Shown piece by piece: positions 24,594-33,213 of a stretch of 64,000 nucleotides of DNA (position 1 is the first letter of the stretch; the number at the start of each line of letters is the position of its first letter). The notes below the pieces were generated by a model that saw nothing but the letters and a program-made list of their open reading frames with translations, did no database searches and was not told the origin of the DNA. Location of the stretch: assembly GCA_910588285.1 (NCBI GenBank), contig CAJUQB010000011.1:3244-67243 (forward strand), read 5' to 3'. The position numbers and the translations under genes were made by a program. The DNA is from an uncultured Lachnospiraceae bacterium. Lineage in GTDB: Bacteria; Bacillota; Clostridia; Lachnospirales; Lachnospiraceae.

Positions 24594-25736
24594 ATGATTT
24601 TATCAGAGAAGCATGAAATGATGCGCAGGCTGTTTCGCCAGTTTGCGGAGACAGAATTTACCGACGACATTTTAGAGGAGCTGGAGGCCACCGGGGAATT
24701 TAACTGGGAGATGCACCGAAAAATGGCAGCCAATGGGTTCCTGGGTACGAAGATTCCGGTGGAATACGGGGGCCAGGGGGGAGACAGCCTGGCCTATGTG
24801 CTGATGGTGGAGGAATTTGCCCGGGTGAGCCCTGTACTGTCCCTCTATGCCAATACCTCCAATTCCCTGGGGGCGGGGCCATTACTGTTCTGCGGGACGG
24901 ATGCACAGAAGGAAAAGTATGTGACACCCATTGCCAGGGGGGAGAAGATTCTGGTATTTGCCCTGACAGAGCCCGGCGCCGGCTCAGATGCAGGAAGCAC
25001 CTTAACCACTGCGGTGGAGGACGGGGATTTCTACATTTTGAATGGAAGAAAGACCTTTATCAGCGGAGCGCCCTTTGCGGATTATGCGGTGGTTTACGCC
25101 AGGACAGATGCTGCACAGAAGGGAAGCAAGGGGCTGTCCATGTTTATCCTGGACATGAAGCTGCCGGGAGTCAGCGTGGGCAAGCATGAAAATAAAATGG
25201 GAATCATCGGATATCCCACCAGCGATATCATCATGGAGGATGTGCGGGTACATAAGAGCGACCTCCTGGGGCCTCTGCACAGGGGCTTCTCCACGGCCAT
25301 GAAGACATTGGACGGCGGGCGCCTGGGGGTTGCGGCCCAGTCCCTGGGGATTGCCCAGGGCTGTCTGGAGGAATCCATACGCTACGCCCGGGAGCGGAAG
25401 CAGTTTGGCAGGCCCATTGCCAATTTCCAGGCCATCAGCTTCATGCTGGCAGATATGGTCACGGAGATCGAAGCCGCCCGGGAGCTGGTGTACAACACTG
25501 CGGTCATGAAGGACGCAGGAAGCCCGGATGGCGCCAAGCGCTGCGCCATGTCAAAGCTGTTTGCATCAGAGATGTGCAACCGTGTGGCCTACAAGGCGGT
25601 GCAGATCCACGGCGGGTACGGCTACATCAAGGAATACAAGGTAGAGCGGTTTTATCGTGACGCCCGGATTACCACCCTGTACGAGGGAACCTCTCAGGTA
25701 CAGCAGATGGTGATTTCCGGCAGTCTTTTGAGATAG
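24594..25736 (+). CDS. Acyl-CoA dehydrogenase / enoyl-CoA reductase
   Basis: The 380-residue FAD enzyme has the usual domains: helical N-terminal, beta middle (FALTEPGAGSDAGST, with ISGAPFADYAV), and helical C-terminal with QIHGGYGYIKEYKVERFYRD. The catalytic base is Glu364 in YEGTSQVQQ, the position used by short-chain enzymes such as butyryl-CoA dehydrogenase. AGGAGGAGACGT precedes the start. Lying directly before EtfB and EtfA, it probably acts as an enoyl-CoA reductase with electrons from the Etf. The substrate is unknown; there is no hydratase, thiolase or hydroxyacyl-CoA dehydrogenase in the operon. Confidence 0.92.
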   Translation: MILSEKHEMMRRLFRQFAETEFTDDILEELEATGEFNWEMHRKMAANGFLGTKIPVEYGGQGGDSLAYVLMVEEFARVSPVLSLYANTSNSLGAGPLLFCGTDAQKEKYVTPIARGEKILVFALTEPGAGSDAGSTLTTAVEDGDFYILNGRKTFISGAPFADYAVVYARTDAAQKGSKGLSMFILDMKLPGVSVGKHENKMGIIGYPTSDIIMEDVRVHKSDLLGPLHRGFSTAMKTLDGGRLGVAAQSLGIAQGCLEESIRYARERKQFGRPIANFQAISFMLADMVTEIEAARELVYNTAVMKDAGSPDGAKRCAMSKLFASEMCNRVAYKAVQIHGGYGYIKEYKVERFYRDARITTLYEGTSQVQQMVISGSLLR

Positions 25737-25750
25737 GGGGAGGAATGGAA

Positions 25751-26554
25751 ATGAAAATAATTGTATGTGTAAAACAGGTTCCGGATACCTCAGGAAAGGT
25801 AGCGGTTAAGGCAGACGGCACCATGGATCGGGCATCCATGGCGACCATCATCAACCCGGATGACCTCAATGCAGTGGAGGCTGCCCTTGCCATGAAGGAT
25901 GAGAACCCGGACAGCCGGGTGATTGTTGTGACTATGGGCCCCACCCAGGCCAATGCCATGCTCCATGAGCTCCTGGCGATGGGGGCAGATGAATCGGTGC
26001 TGGTGTCTGCCCGGGAGTTTGGCGGTTCCGACACCTTTGCCACCTCCCAGATCCTGGCGGCTGCCATCAAACGGATCGGCCTTACGGAGGATACCGTTGT
26101 GCTCTGCGGCAGGCAGGCCATTGACGGCGATACGGCCCAGGTGGGCCCCCAGATTGCAGAAAAGCTAGACATGCCTCAGGTGTCCTATGTGTCGGAGATC
26201 AAAAAGGAGGGAAATACCCTGACAGTGAAGCGGATGCTGGAGGATGGCTACCAGAGGGTGGAGGTACATACGCCCTGTCTGCTGACCTGTATCAAGGAGC
26301 TGAATACCCCCAGGTATATGGCAGTCAAAGGCATTCTGGAATATGACAAAAAGCCCCGGCTGGTGTATGACTATGATGCGCTGAAGGACGACGAGCTGAT
26401 TGAGGTGGACACCATTGGCCTGAAGGGCTCCCCCACCAATGTGTTTCGTTCCTTCACCGCGCCGGCCAAGGGCGCCGGGCAGATGCTGTCCGGCACCCCC
26501 AGGGAAATGGTGGCGCAGTTGTTTGGCACTTTAGAGGAAAAGCATCTGATATAG
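25751..26554 (+). CDS. etfB: Electron transfer flavoprotein beta subunit
   Basis: EtfB (267 residues) pairs with EtfA to pass electrons to the acyl-CoA dehydrogenase. It begins MKIIVCVKQVPDT, the canonical N-terminus, and contains LCGRQAIDGDTAQVGPQIAE, the adenosine-binding signature. The start at 25751 is preferred over an ATG six bases earlier, which sits only one base from the GGGGGAGG site. Whether this Etf performs electron bifurcation with ferredoxin cannot be decided by eye; clostridial enzymes with this neighbourhood often do. Confidence 0.95.
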   Translation: MKIIVCVKQVPDTSGKVAVKADGTMDRASMATIINPDDLNAVEAALAMKDENPDSRVIVVTMGPTQANAMLHELLAMGADESVLVSAREFGGSDTFATSQILAAAIKRIGLTEDTVVLCGRQAIDGDTAQVGPQIAEKLDMPQVSYVSEIKKEGNTLTVKRMLEDGYQRVEVHTPCLLTCIKELNTPRYMAVKGILEYDKKPRLVYDYDALKDDELIEVDTIGLKGSPTNVFRSFTAPAKGAGQMLSGTPREMVAQLFGTLEEKHLI

Positions 26555-26566
26555 GGAGGGGTAAAA

Positions 26567-27667
26567 ATGATGTCAGCATTTCATAATACAAAAATAGAAG
26601 ACTTTCATGGCGTTTGGGTGTTCTGTGAGCAGCGGGACGGTCAGCTGATGGAAACGGATTTTGAGCTGCTTTCCGAGGGGCGGAAGCTGGCGGAGGACCT
26701 GGGCTGTGAGCTCTGGGGCGTGCTGCTGGGGAATCAGGTAGGGCAGCTTGCAGGGCAGCTGGGGGGCTATGGCGCCCACCGGGTGCTGGTGTGCCAGTCG
26801 CCTCTTTTGGCAGAGTACACCACAGATGCCTACACCAAGGTGATCTGTGACCTGGTGACAGAGTACAAGCCGGAGATTTTCCTGATTGGGGCAACAAACA
26901 TTGGCCGCGACCTGGGGCCAAGGTGTGCGGCCCGCCTTCACACCGGGCTGACGGCTGACTGCACCAGCCTGTTTGTGGACACAGAGAAATATCTGAAATT
27001 CCTGGCAGAGAACAGCAATGTGGATGTGAACCCGGATAAATATGATATGGAAGCAAGGAATCTGAAAATGACCCGTCCGGCCTTTGGGGGACATCTGATG
27101 GCCACCATTGTCTGTCCAAGGTTTCGCCCGCAGATGTCTACCGTGCGCCCCGGCGTGATGAAAAAGGCAGAATTCAGCCAGGAGCTGGCAGACCGGGTGC
27201 ATGTGGAGCAGGTATCTGTCCGGCTTGCAGAGGAGGATATCCGCACCAGGGTGCTGGAGGTGGTAAAGGAGACAAAGGCCATGGTGGATCTCACCGGCGC
27301 GGAGGTGATCGTGGCGGTGGGCCACGGCATCAGCAGGGACCCGGAACGGGGAGTTGCATTGGCCGCGGAGCTGGCAGAGAAGCTGGGCGGCGTGGTGGGC
27401 GCCTCCCGGGCCGTGGTGGATGCCGGCTGGCTGGGAGCAGGCCACCAGGTCGGACAGACCGGAAAGACGGTCCGGCCCCGCATCTATGTGGCCCTTGGCA
27501 TTTCCGGGGCGATCCAGCATAAGGCCGGAATGCAGGATTCCCAGTGCATCATTGCCGTCAACAGTACGGCGGAGGCGCCGATTTTCGAGTGCGCAGATTA
27601 CGGCATCTGCGGCGACCTCTTTGAGGTGCTGCCCCTGATGATCGAGGCAGCCGGGGGCAGGGCATGA
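26567..27667 (+). CDS. etfA: Electron transfer flavoprotein alpha subunit
   Basis: EtfA (366 residues) has the N-terminal nucleotide-binding domain and the C-terminal FAD domain with GASRAVVDAGWLGAGHQVGQ, TGKTVRPRIYVALGISGAIQ and an ADYGICGDLFEVLP tail, all canonical. There is no N-terminal ferredoxin domain. Twelve bases separate it from etfB and GGAGG lies seven bases before the start. It closes the CoA-transferase, dehydrogenase, etfBA operon; no terminator is obvious before nrdD. Confidence 0.95.
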   Translation: MMSAFHNTKIEDFHGVWVFCEQRDGQLMETDFELLSEGRKLAEDLGCELWGVLLGNQVGQLAGQLGGYGAHRVLVCQSPLLAEYTTDAYTKVICDLVTEYKPEIFLIGATNIGRDLGPRCAARLHTGLTADCTSLFVDTEKYLKFLAENSNVDVNPDKYDMEARNLKMTRPAFGGHLMATIVCPRFRPQMSTVRPGVMKKAEFSQELADRVHVEQVSVRLAEEDIRTRVLEVVKETKAMVDLTGAEVIVAVGHGISRDPERGVALAAELAEKLGGVVGASRAVVDAGWLGAGHQVGQTGKTVRPRIYVALGISGAIQHKAGMQDSQCIIAVNSTAEAPIFECADYGICGDLFEVLPLMIEAAGGRA

Positions 27668-27722
27668 AGCGGGAAGCAGAATAACCGATACAAAAAAATT
27701 ACGCAAATCCATAACATCCCTC

Positions 27723-27782
27723 TTGACGCAATATATGGAAAGTGATACCATAATAAAACACAACATCTGGTAGCTGTACCAG
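27723..27782 (+). promoter_or_regulatory. nrdD promoter with a downstream dyad
   Basis: TTGACG and TACCAT are 17 bases apart (27723-27751). CTGGTA-GCTG-TACCAG (27767-27782) is a perfect inverted repeat in the early leader. It does not look like an NrdR box. Confidence 0.5.
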
Positions 27783-27843
27783 TGATAATGTGGAGTAAAT
27801 CGGGGAACAATAAATAGACACAGACTATGAGAAAGGATATGCG

Positions 27844-29973
27844 ATGGTTGGAGAGGTAAAGGTTATCAAAAAGGACGGCACAAAGGAAGCATTCAATGTG
27901 CAGAAGGTAGTGGTGGCAGTGAACAAGTCCGCCTACCGTGCCCTTGTGAAGTTTACGGATGAGGAATTGGATTATATCTGCAAATTCGTGGAGGAAAAGG
28001 TCACGGATATGGGATTTAAGGAGGTCAAGATTGCCCAGATGCACAATATTGTGGAGGGCGCTCTGGAGAAGGTGAACCCCATTGTGGCAAAGAGCTACCG
28101 GGATTACCGGAACTATAAGCAGGATTTTGTCCAGATGCTGGACGAGGTGTACAAGAAGAGCCAGTCCATCATGTACATTGGGGATAAGGAGAATTCCAAC
28201 ACGGACAGCGCCCTGGTGTCTACCAAGCGGAGCCTGATTTTCAACCAGCTCAATAAGGAATTATATAAGAAATTTTTTATGACCACCGAAGAGATTCAGG
28301 CCTGCCGGGACGGGTATATTTATGTTCACGACATGTCGGCCCGCCGGGATACCATGAACTGCTGCCTGTTCAATGTGAAGGAAGTGCTCACCGGCGGCTT
28401 TGAGATGGGGAACCTGTGGTACAATGAGCCAAAGACCCTGGAGGTTGCCTTTGACGTCATCGGCGATATCGTCTTAAGCGCAGCCAGCCAGCAGTACGGC
28501 GGCTTTACGGTGCCCTGTGTGGACCTGATTCTGGAGCCCTATGCCGAGAAGTCCTACGAGAAGTATATCAAGGAGTACACAGACCTTGGCATCGGGGAGG
28601 AGAAGGCCAGAGAGGTGGCCTGGAATAAGGTCCGGATTGATTTTGAGCAGGGCTATCAGGGCTGGGAGTATAAGTTCAACACCGTGGCCTCCAGCCGCGG
28701 AGACTATCCCTTTATTACCGTGACCACAGGAACCGGCACGGGCCGTTTTGCAAAAATGGCCTCCATCTGTATGCTGAATGTCAGGAGGAAGGGCCAGGGC
28801 AAAAAGGAATGCAAGAAGCCGGTGCTGTTCCCCAAGATCGTGTTCTTGTATGACGAGAACCTCCACGGGCCAGGGAAGGAGCTGGAGGATGTATTTGAGG
28901 CGGGGATCGAGTGCTCCAGGAAGACCATGTATCCCGACTGGCTCAGCCTCACTGGCAAGGGCTATATTGCCAGCATGTACAAGCGTTACGGCGAGATTAT
29001 CAGCCCCATGGGCTGCCGCGCCTTCTTGTCTCCCTGGTATACCCGGGGCGGCATGAATCCGGCGGACGATGAGGACAGGCCGGTATTTGTGGGCCGCTTT
29101 AACATTGGCGTGGTCAGCCTGCACCTGCCCATGATCCTGGCCCGCGCAAGGCAGGAGAGCCGTGATTTCTACGAGGTGCTGGATTACTATCTGGAGCTGA
29201 TCCGCAGGCTTCACATTCGCACCTATGCGTATCTGGGGGAGATGCGGGCTTCCACCAATCCGCTGGCCTACTGCGAGGGTGGCTTTTACGGAGGCCATCT
29301 GGGGATCCATGACAAGATCAAGCCCCTGCTGAAGACTGCTACCGCCTCCTTTGGGATCACGGCCTTCAATGAGCTTCAGGAGCTCTATAATGGAAAATCC
29401 CTTGTGGAGGACGGCCAGTTTGCCATTGAGGTGCTGGAGCATATCAATGAGAAGATCAATGAATTTAAGAAGGAGGACGGCAACCTGTATGCCATTTATG
29501 CCACACCGGCAGAGAACCTCTGCGGCCTGCAGGTGAAGCAGTTCCGGGCCAAATACGGCATTGTGGAGAATGTTTCTGACCGGGAGTATGTCAGCAACGG
29601 CTTCCACTGCCATGTGACAGAGGATATTACCCCCATCCAGAAGCAGGATCTGGAGTACCGCTTCTGGGAGCTCTGCAATGGCGGGAAAATCCAGTATGTA
29701 AAGTATCCGATTGATTATAATATAGATGCAGTGAAAACCCTGGTGCGCCGGGCCATGGACATGGGCTTTTACGAGGGTGTCAACCTGTCCCTGTCCTACT
29801 GTGACGACTGCGGCCACCAGGAGCTGGAGATGGATGTATGCCCCAAGTGCGGCAGCCGCAACCTCACCAAGATCGACCGGATGAACGGCTATCTGTCCTA
29901 TTCCCGGGTGAAGGGAGATACGCGTCTCAATGATGCGAAGATGGCGGAGATTGCAGAAAGGAAATCCATGTAG
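27844..29973 (+). CDS. nrdD: Anaerobic ribonucleoside-triphosphate reductase (class III)
   Basis: NrdD makes deoxynucleotides without oxygen by a glycyl radical. The 709-residue protein starts with an ATP-cone (VIKKDGTKEAFNVQKVVVAV), which gives allosteric control. The catalytic barrel follows, and the C-terminal zinc site is YCDDCGH...CPKCGSRN. The radical glycine is in SRVKGDTR, at about residue 691. The start at 27844 has GAAAGGATATGCG upstream. nrdG follows at once, and dut further downstream makes a small nucleotide-supply cluster. Length and motifs agree with the family. Confidence 0.96.
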   Translation: MVGEVKVIKKDGTKEAFNVQKVVVAVNKSAYRALVKFTDEELDYICKFVEEKVTDMGFKEVKIAQMHNIVEGALEKVNPIVAKSYRDYRNYKQDFVQMLDEVYKKSQSIMYIGDKENSNTDSALVSTKRSLIFNQLNKELYKKFFMTTEEIQACRDGYIYVHDMSARRDTMNCCLFNVKEVLTGGFEMGNLWYNEPKTLEVAFDVIGDIVLSAASQQYGGFTVPCVDLILEPYAEKSYEKYIKEYTDLGIGEEKAREVAWNKVRIDFEQGYQGWEYKFNTVASSRGDYPFITVTTGTGTGRFAKMASICMLNVRRKGQGKKECKKPVLFPKIVFLYDENLHGPGKELEDVFEAGIECSRKTMYPDWLSLTGKGYIASMYKRYGEIISPMGCRAFLSPWYTRGGMNPADDEDRPVFVGRFNIGVVSLHLPMILARARQESRDFYEVLDYYLELIRRLHIRTYAYLGEMRASTNPLAYCEGGFYGGHLGIHDKIKPLLKTATASFGITAFNELQELYNGKSLVEDGQFAIEVLEHINEKINEFKKEDGNLYAIYATPAENLCGLQVKQFRAKYGIVENVSDREYVSNGFHCHVTEDITPIQKQDLEYRFWELCNGGKIQYVKYPIDYNIDAVKTLVRRAMDMGFYEGVNLSLSYCDDCGHQELEMDVCPKCGSRNLTKIDRMNGYLSYSRVKGDTRLNDAKMAEIAERKSM

Positions 29974-29977
29974 CATT

Positions 29978-30469
29978 ATGAGATATCACAATATAACAAA
30001 GGATGACATGTTAAATGGGGATGGCCTTCGGGTGGTGCTGTGGGTGTCCGGCTGCTCCCACTGCTGCAGGGACTGCCACAATCCCGTCACCTGGGATGCC
30101 AACAGCGGCCTGCTTTTTGATGCGGCGGCCAGGGAGGAGCTGTTTGAGGAGCTCTCCAGAGATTATATTTCCGGAGTGACCCTAAGCGGCGGCGATCCCC
30201 TGTATTTCAGCAATCGGGGAGATATCCTGAAGCTGGTGAAGGAGGTGCGCGACAGGTTTCCCCAAAAGACAGTCTGGTTATATACAGGCTTTTTGTGGGA
30301 GACAGTGGCAGAGCTGGAGATTATGGACTATGTGGACATTGTGGTGGACGGGGAGTTCCAGGTGGAGAAGAAGGATCCCCAGCTGCACTGGAGGGGCAGC
30401 AGCAATCAGCGTGTCATTGATGTGAAGGCCACCAGGGCAGCCGGCCAGGTTGTGCTGCACTGTGCGTAA
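29978..30469 (+). CDS. nrdG: Anaerobic ribonucleotide reductase activase (radical SAM)
   Basis: NrdG cleaves S-adenosylmethionine with a 4Fe-4S cluster to place the glycyl radical on NrdD. The 163-residue protein has the cluster motif CSHCCRDC (C-x3-C-x2-C) near residue 27 and a GG(D) SAM motif in TLSGGDPLYF. It starts four bases after the nrdD stop; the start at 29978 gives the canonical MRYHNITKDDMLNGDG, while an upstream extension would lie inside nrdD. The ribosome site (AAAGGA) is weak, fitting coupling to nrdD. Confidence 0.95.
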   Translation: MRYHNITKDDMLNGDGLRVVLWVSGCSHCCRDCHNPVTWDANSGLLFDAAAREELFEELSRDYISGVTLSGGDPLYFSNRGDILKLVKEVRDRFPQKTVWLYTGFLWETVAELEIMDYVDIVVDGEFQVEKKDPQLHWRGSSNQRVIDVKATRAAGQVVLHCA

Positions 30470-30481
30470 GGGAGGAAGGTT

Positions 30482-30916
30482 ATGGAGACCATCAAAATCA
30501 AATATTTTAGCGACGAGATAGATAAGCTTACCTATATTGACGGGAAGTCGGACTGGATCGACCTTAGGGCTTCCCAGAGGGTGGAGCTGAAGGCCGGGGA
30601 ATTTAAGCTGATTCCCCTTGGAGTGGCAATGGAGCTTCCCAGGGGCTATGAAGCCCATGTGGTGCCCAGAAGTTCAACTTTTAAAAATTATGGTATCCTC
30701 CAGGTCAATAGCTGTGGTATAATAGATGGGAGCTATTGCGGCAATGACGATCAGTGGTACATGCCGGTGTATGCTACCCGGGATACCGTAATCGGGAAGA
30801 ACGAACGGATCTGCCAGTTCCGCATTATGGAGAACCAGCCCAGAATTGTGTTTGATGAGGTGGAGTCTCTGGACGGGGATAACCGGGGCGGATTCGGTAG
30901 CACCGGAAGGCAGTAG
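30482..30916 (+). CDS. dut: dUTP diphosphatase
   Basis: Dut hydrolyses dUTP to dUMP, keeping uracil out of DNA and feeding thymidylate synthesis. All five trimeric-dUTPase motifs are visible in order: WIDLRAS, PRSSTFKNYGILQ, GIIDGSYCGNDDQW, RICQFRI, and the C-terminal GGFGSTGR arm that closes over the site. The 144-residue length is normal. GGGAGGAAGGTT precedes the start and it follows nrdG by 12 bases, so it is probably co-transcribed with the reductase genes. Confidence 0.95.
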   Translation: METIKIKYFSDEIDKLTYIDGKSDWIDLRASQRVELKAGEFKLIPLGVAMELPRGYEAHVVPRSSTFKNYGILQVNSCGIIDGSYCGNDDQWYMPVYATRDTVIGKNERICQFRIMENQPRIVFDEVESLDGDNRGGFGSTGRQ

Positions 30917-30954
30917 CCAGGAAGCTATGGGCTTCGGAAAGGGGTAAGGATATC

Positions 30955-31605
30955 ATGGAAAGCAGAATGGTCAAATTTTATGCAAAGGATTCCAATCAGG
31001 TGGCGCTTCATGCAGTGCCGGGGCACTTCGCTACCAGCCACTCCCATATCAACTATTACATTGATATGACGAGCTTGAAGATCAGGGCCAGGGAGGCGAA
31101 GGACGTGGCGTCTGTGATTGCCTCCAGATTTAACAATGCCACAATTATTGATACCATTGTATGTATGGACGGCACGGAGGTAGTGGGGGCCTTTCTGGCG
31201 GAGGAGTTTGCCAAGCGCACCTATTTGCGCAATACCAATCTTCACGATACCTTTTATATCGTATCGCCGGAATTTAATTCCAACAACCAGATGATCTTTC
31301 GGGATAACAATATGCTGGCAATCAAGGGCAAGCATGTGCTGCTGCTTCTGGCAACTACAACCACGGGAGTTACGATCCGCAGAAGCCTGGAATGCATCCA
31401 GTATTATGGCGGAATTGTGACAGGAGTCAGCTCCATCTTCAGTACGGTGGAGGAGGTGGATGGCTGGAAGGTAGAATCTGTGTTTACCCATGAGGATCTG
31501 CCGGGATATGCAGCCTACAATCAGAAGGACTGCCCCTTCTGCAAGAAGGGACACAGGCTGGAGGCCATGGTCAATGGCTTTGGATATTCTAAGATGCTGA
31601 CATAA
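30955..31605 (+). CDS. Phosphoribosyltransferase-like protein with atypical PRPP loop
   Basis: The 216-residue protein resembles orotate phosphoribosyltransferases of type I fold: IDTIVCMDGTEVVGAFLAEEF corresponds to the hood region. LLLATTTTGVTIRRSLECIQ lies where the PRPP loop should be, but the usual pair of acidic residues before the TTG is replaced by Leu-Ala-Thr-Thr. The tail has CPFCKKGH, which could bind metal. Position behind dut suggests a nucleotide role. It may bind a nucleotide as a regulator rather than catalyse, or use altered chemistry. AAAGGGGTAAGG precedes ATG 30955. Confidence 0.65.
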   Translation: MESRMVKFYAKDSNQVALHAVPGHFATSHSHINYYIDMTSLKIRAREAKDVASVIASRFNNATIIDTIVCMDGTEVVGAFLAEEFAKRTYLRNTNLHDTFYIVSPEFNSNNQMIFRDNNMLAIKGKHVLLLLATTTTGVTIRRSLECIQYYGGIVTGVSSIFSTVEEVDGWKVESVFTHEDLPGYAAYNQKDCPFCKKGHRLEAMVNGFGYSKMLT

Positions 31606-31779
31606 GCCGCAAGGAGCTGGAAATGGGCCGCCAGGGCCGGCAGATTTTTGCTTCGTCAAATTGACGGAAACCCATTTGTATTTTTGTGGAGTTTCGGACT
31701 GGCGGAAAGGCCGGGAATCTGGTACAGTATTTACAGAGACAAAACAGTAAAAACCATATGTTTTAGGAGGTAGTATCCA

Positions 31780-32886
31780 ATGGCAAGTTTGAGCTTAAAG
31801 CACATTAAGAAAGTTTATCCCAACGGTTTTGAGGCGGTAAAGGACTTCAACCTTGAGATTGAGGATAAAGAATTTATCATTTTCGTAGGTCCGTCAGGAT
31901 GCGGTAAGTCTACGACACTTCGTATGGTAGCAGGCTTGGAGGAGATTTCCAGCGGTGAGCTGTGGATCGATGACAAGATGGTGAATGATGTAGAGCCTAA
32001 GGATAGAGATATCGCAATGGTATTCCAGAACTACGCTCTGTATCCCCATATGACTGTATTTGATAATATGGCATTTGGTCTGAAGCTTCGGAAGGTTCCC
32101 AAGGCTGAGATCAAGGCTAAGGTAGAGGATGCCGCAAGAATTCTTGACCTGGAGAAGCTGTTAGACCGTAAGCCCAAGGCTCTGTCCGGTGGTCAGAGAC
32201 AGCGTGTTGCTATGGGACGTGCAATCGTACGTGAGCCCAAGGTATTCCTGATGGATGAGCCGCTGTCCAACCTGGATGCGAAGCTGAGAGTTCAGATGCG
32301 TTCTGAGATCGCTTCCCTGCATCAGAGACTGGGCGCTACCATCATCTATGTAACACATGACCAGACAGAGGCTATGACACTGGGAACCAGAATCGTTGTT
32401 TTGAAGGACGGCGATATCATGCAGGTAGATTCTCCCCAGACATTGTACAATGAGCCGGATAACCTGTTTGTTGCCGGATTCATCGGATCTCCCCAGATGA
32501 ACTTCCTGGATGCACAGGTAGTTGTAAGCGGAGACAGCGTATCCCTGAAGTTTGGCGATAATTCCGTAGTGCTGCCGGCAGAGAAGGCCAAGGCTGTGAA
32601 GCCCTATGCAGGCAAGACCGTAGTTTTGGGTATCCGTCCTGAGGATATCAGCGATTATCCGAGATTTGTAGCAGAGCATCCGGAGTGTGTTGTTAAGACC
32701 AAGGTTACCGGATACGAGCTCCTTGGCTCCGAAGTACTTCTGTACTACAATGTCAATGATACCGCTATGACCGCTAAGGTTGATTCCAGCACACCTGCTC
32801 GTCTGGGCGATGACCTGACCCTGGCATTCGACGTTGCCAAGATCCATGTATTTGACAAGGAGACAGAGCAGACAATTACTCACTGA
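31780..32886 (+). CDS. ABC transporter ATPase of the MsmX/MsmK/UgpC type
   Basis: This 368-residue ATPase powers CUT1 sugar importers; in Firmicutes one stand-alone copy often serves many transporters. The nucleotide domain has GPSGCGKSTTLRMVAG (Walker A), LSGGQRQRVAMGRAIV (signature), VFLMDEPLSNLDAKLR (Walker B) and the switch histidine in YVTHDQTEAM. A C-terminal OB-type regulatory domain follows. Codon choice is visibly different from its neighbours, with many GTA, CTG and CGT codons, as in highly expressed genes. It has its own AGGAGG site and ends in a strong terminator, so it is a single-gene unit. Confidence 0.92.
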   Translation: MASLSLKHIKKVYPNGFEAVKDFNLEIEDKEFIIFVGPSGCGKSTTLRMVAGLEEISSGELWIDDKMVNDVEPKDRDIAMVFQNYALYPHMTVFDNMAFGLKLRKVPKAEIKAKVEDAARILDLEKLLDRKPKALSGGQRQRVAMGRAIVREPKVFLMDEPLSNLDAKLRVQMRSEIASLHQRLGATIIYVTHDQTEAMTLGTRIVVLKDGDIMQVDSPQTLYNEPDNLFVAGFIGSPQMNFLDAQVVVSGDSVSLKFGDNSVVLPAEKAKAVKPYAGKTVVLGIRPEDISDYPRFVAEHPECVVKTKVTGYELLGSEVLLYYNVNDTAMTAKVDSSTPARLGDDLTLAFDVAKIHVFDKETEQTITH

Positions 32887-32887
32887 T

Positions 32888-32919
32888 ATCAGACTTATAT
32901 CAAATCAGACTTATATCAA
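32888..32919. repeat. 16-base tandem direct repeat after the ABC ATPase gene
   Basis: ATCAGACTTATATCAA occurs twice without a gap, just before the terminator. Confidence 0.85.
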
Positions 32920-32925
32920 ATAAAG

Positions 32926-32955
32926 AAGAACCCGCCACGGCTGTGGCGGGTTCTT
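32926..32955 (+). terminator. Strong intrinsic terminator of the ABC ATPase gene
   Basis: AAGAACCCGCCAC and GTGGCGGGTTCTT pair over 13 bases around GGCT, with further T. It also covers the 3' end of the small decayed gene on the minus strand. Confidence 0.9.
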
Positions 32956-33168
32956 TACTCTGTGGCCTTCAGCCACATATTTTCCAGCACATAGCCCAGA
33001 CACACCTGCTCCCGCTGTGGCAGTCCGACGCGTTCTGCCGCAACGATCAGGCCGGGGGCAATCAGCAGGTCATTGGCTGGCCTTGTGCTTAATCCCTGGA
33101 ATTAATTCCGCTACCTTTGGGTATTTCTGATCCAGGCCCTTTAGCCGGCTCATAGCATCGCTGTCCAT
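32955..33168 (-). pseudogene. Small frameshifted gene remnant of unknown family
   Basis: A start at 33168 has AGGAGG nine bases upstream and reads MDSDAMSRLKGLDQKYPKVA for 32 residues, stopping at 33070. A shift of one frame lets it continue as ANDLLIAPGLIVAAERVGLP and end VLENMWLKATE at 32957, giving about 70 residues. The strong ribosome site and continuous sense across the shift suggest a once-functional small protein. I do not recognise the family. It lies just downstream of the nitroreductase on the same strand. Confidence 0.55.
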
Positions 33169-33213
33169 ACTTCTGATTCCTCCTGCATCTGCTCTGTGGA
33201 GCAGCCTTTGCAA

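Noticed and set aside
12669..27667. Complete butyrate synthesis locus (crt with bcd-etfBA)
   Set aside because: crt is 10 kb away on the other strand, and thiolase and 3-hydroxybutyryl-CoA dehydrogenase are absent.
27767..27782. Dyad before nrdD as an NrdR box
   Set aside because: CTGGTA-GCTG-TACCAG does not match the 16-base A/T-rich NrdR consensus and occurs once; NrdR sites come in pairs.
28474..29976. A 500-codon open frame on the strand opposite nrdD
   Set aside because: It has no ribosome site, no recognisable domain and mirrors the codon structure of nrdD, which is certain. Similar long antisense frames opposite glgP, etfA and rarA were left out for the same reason.
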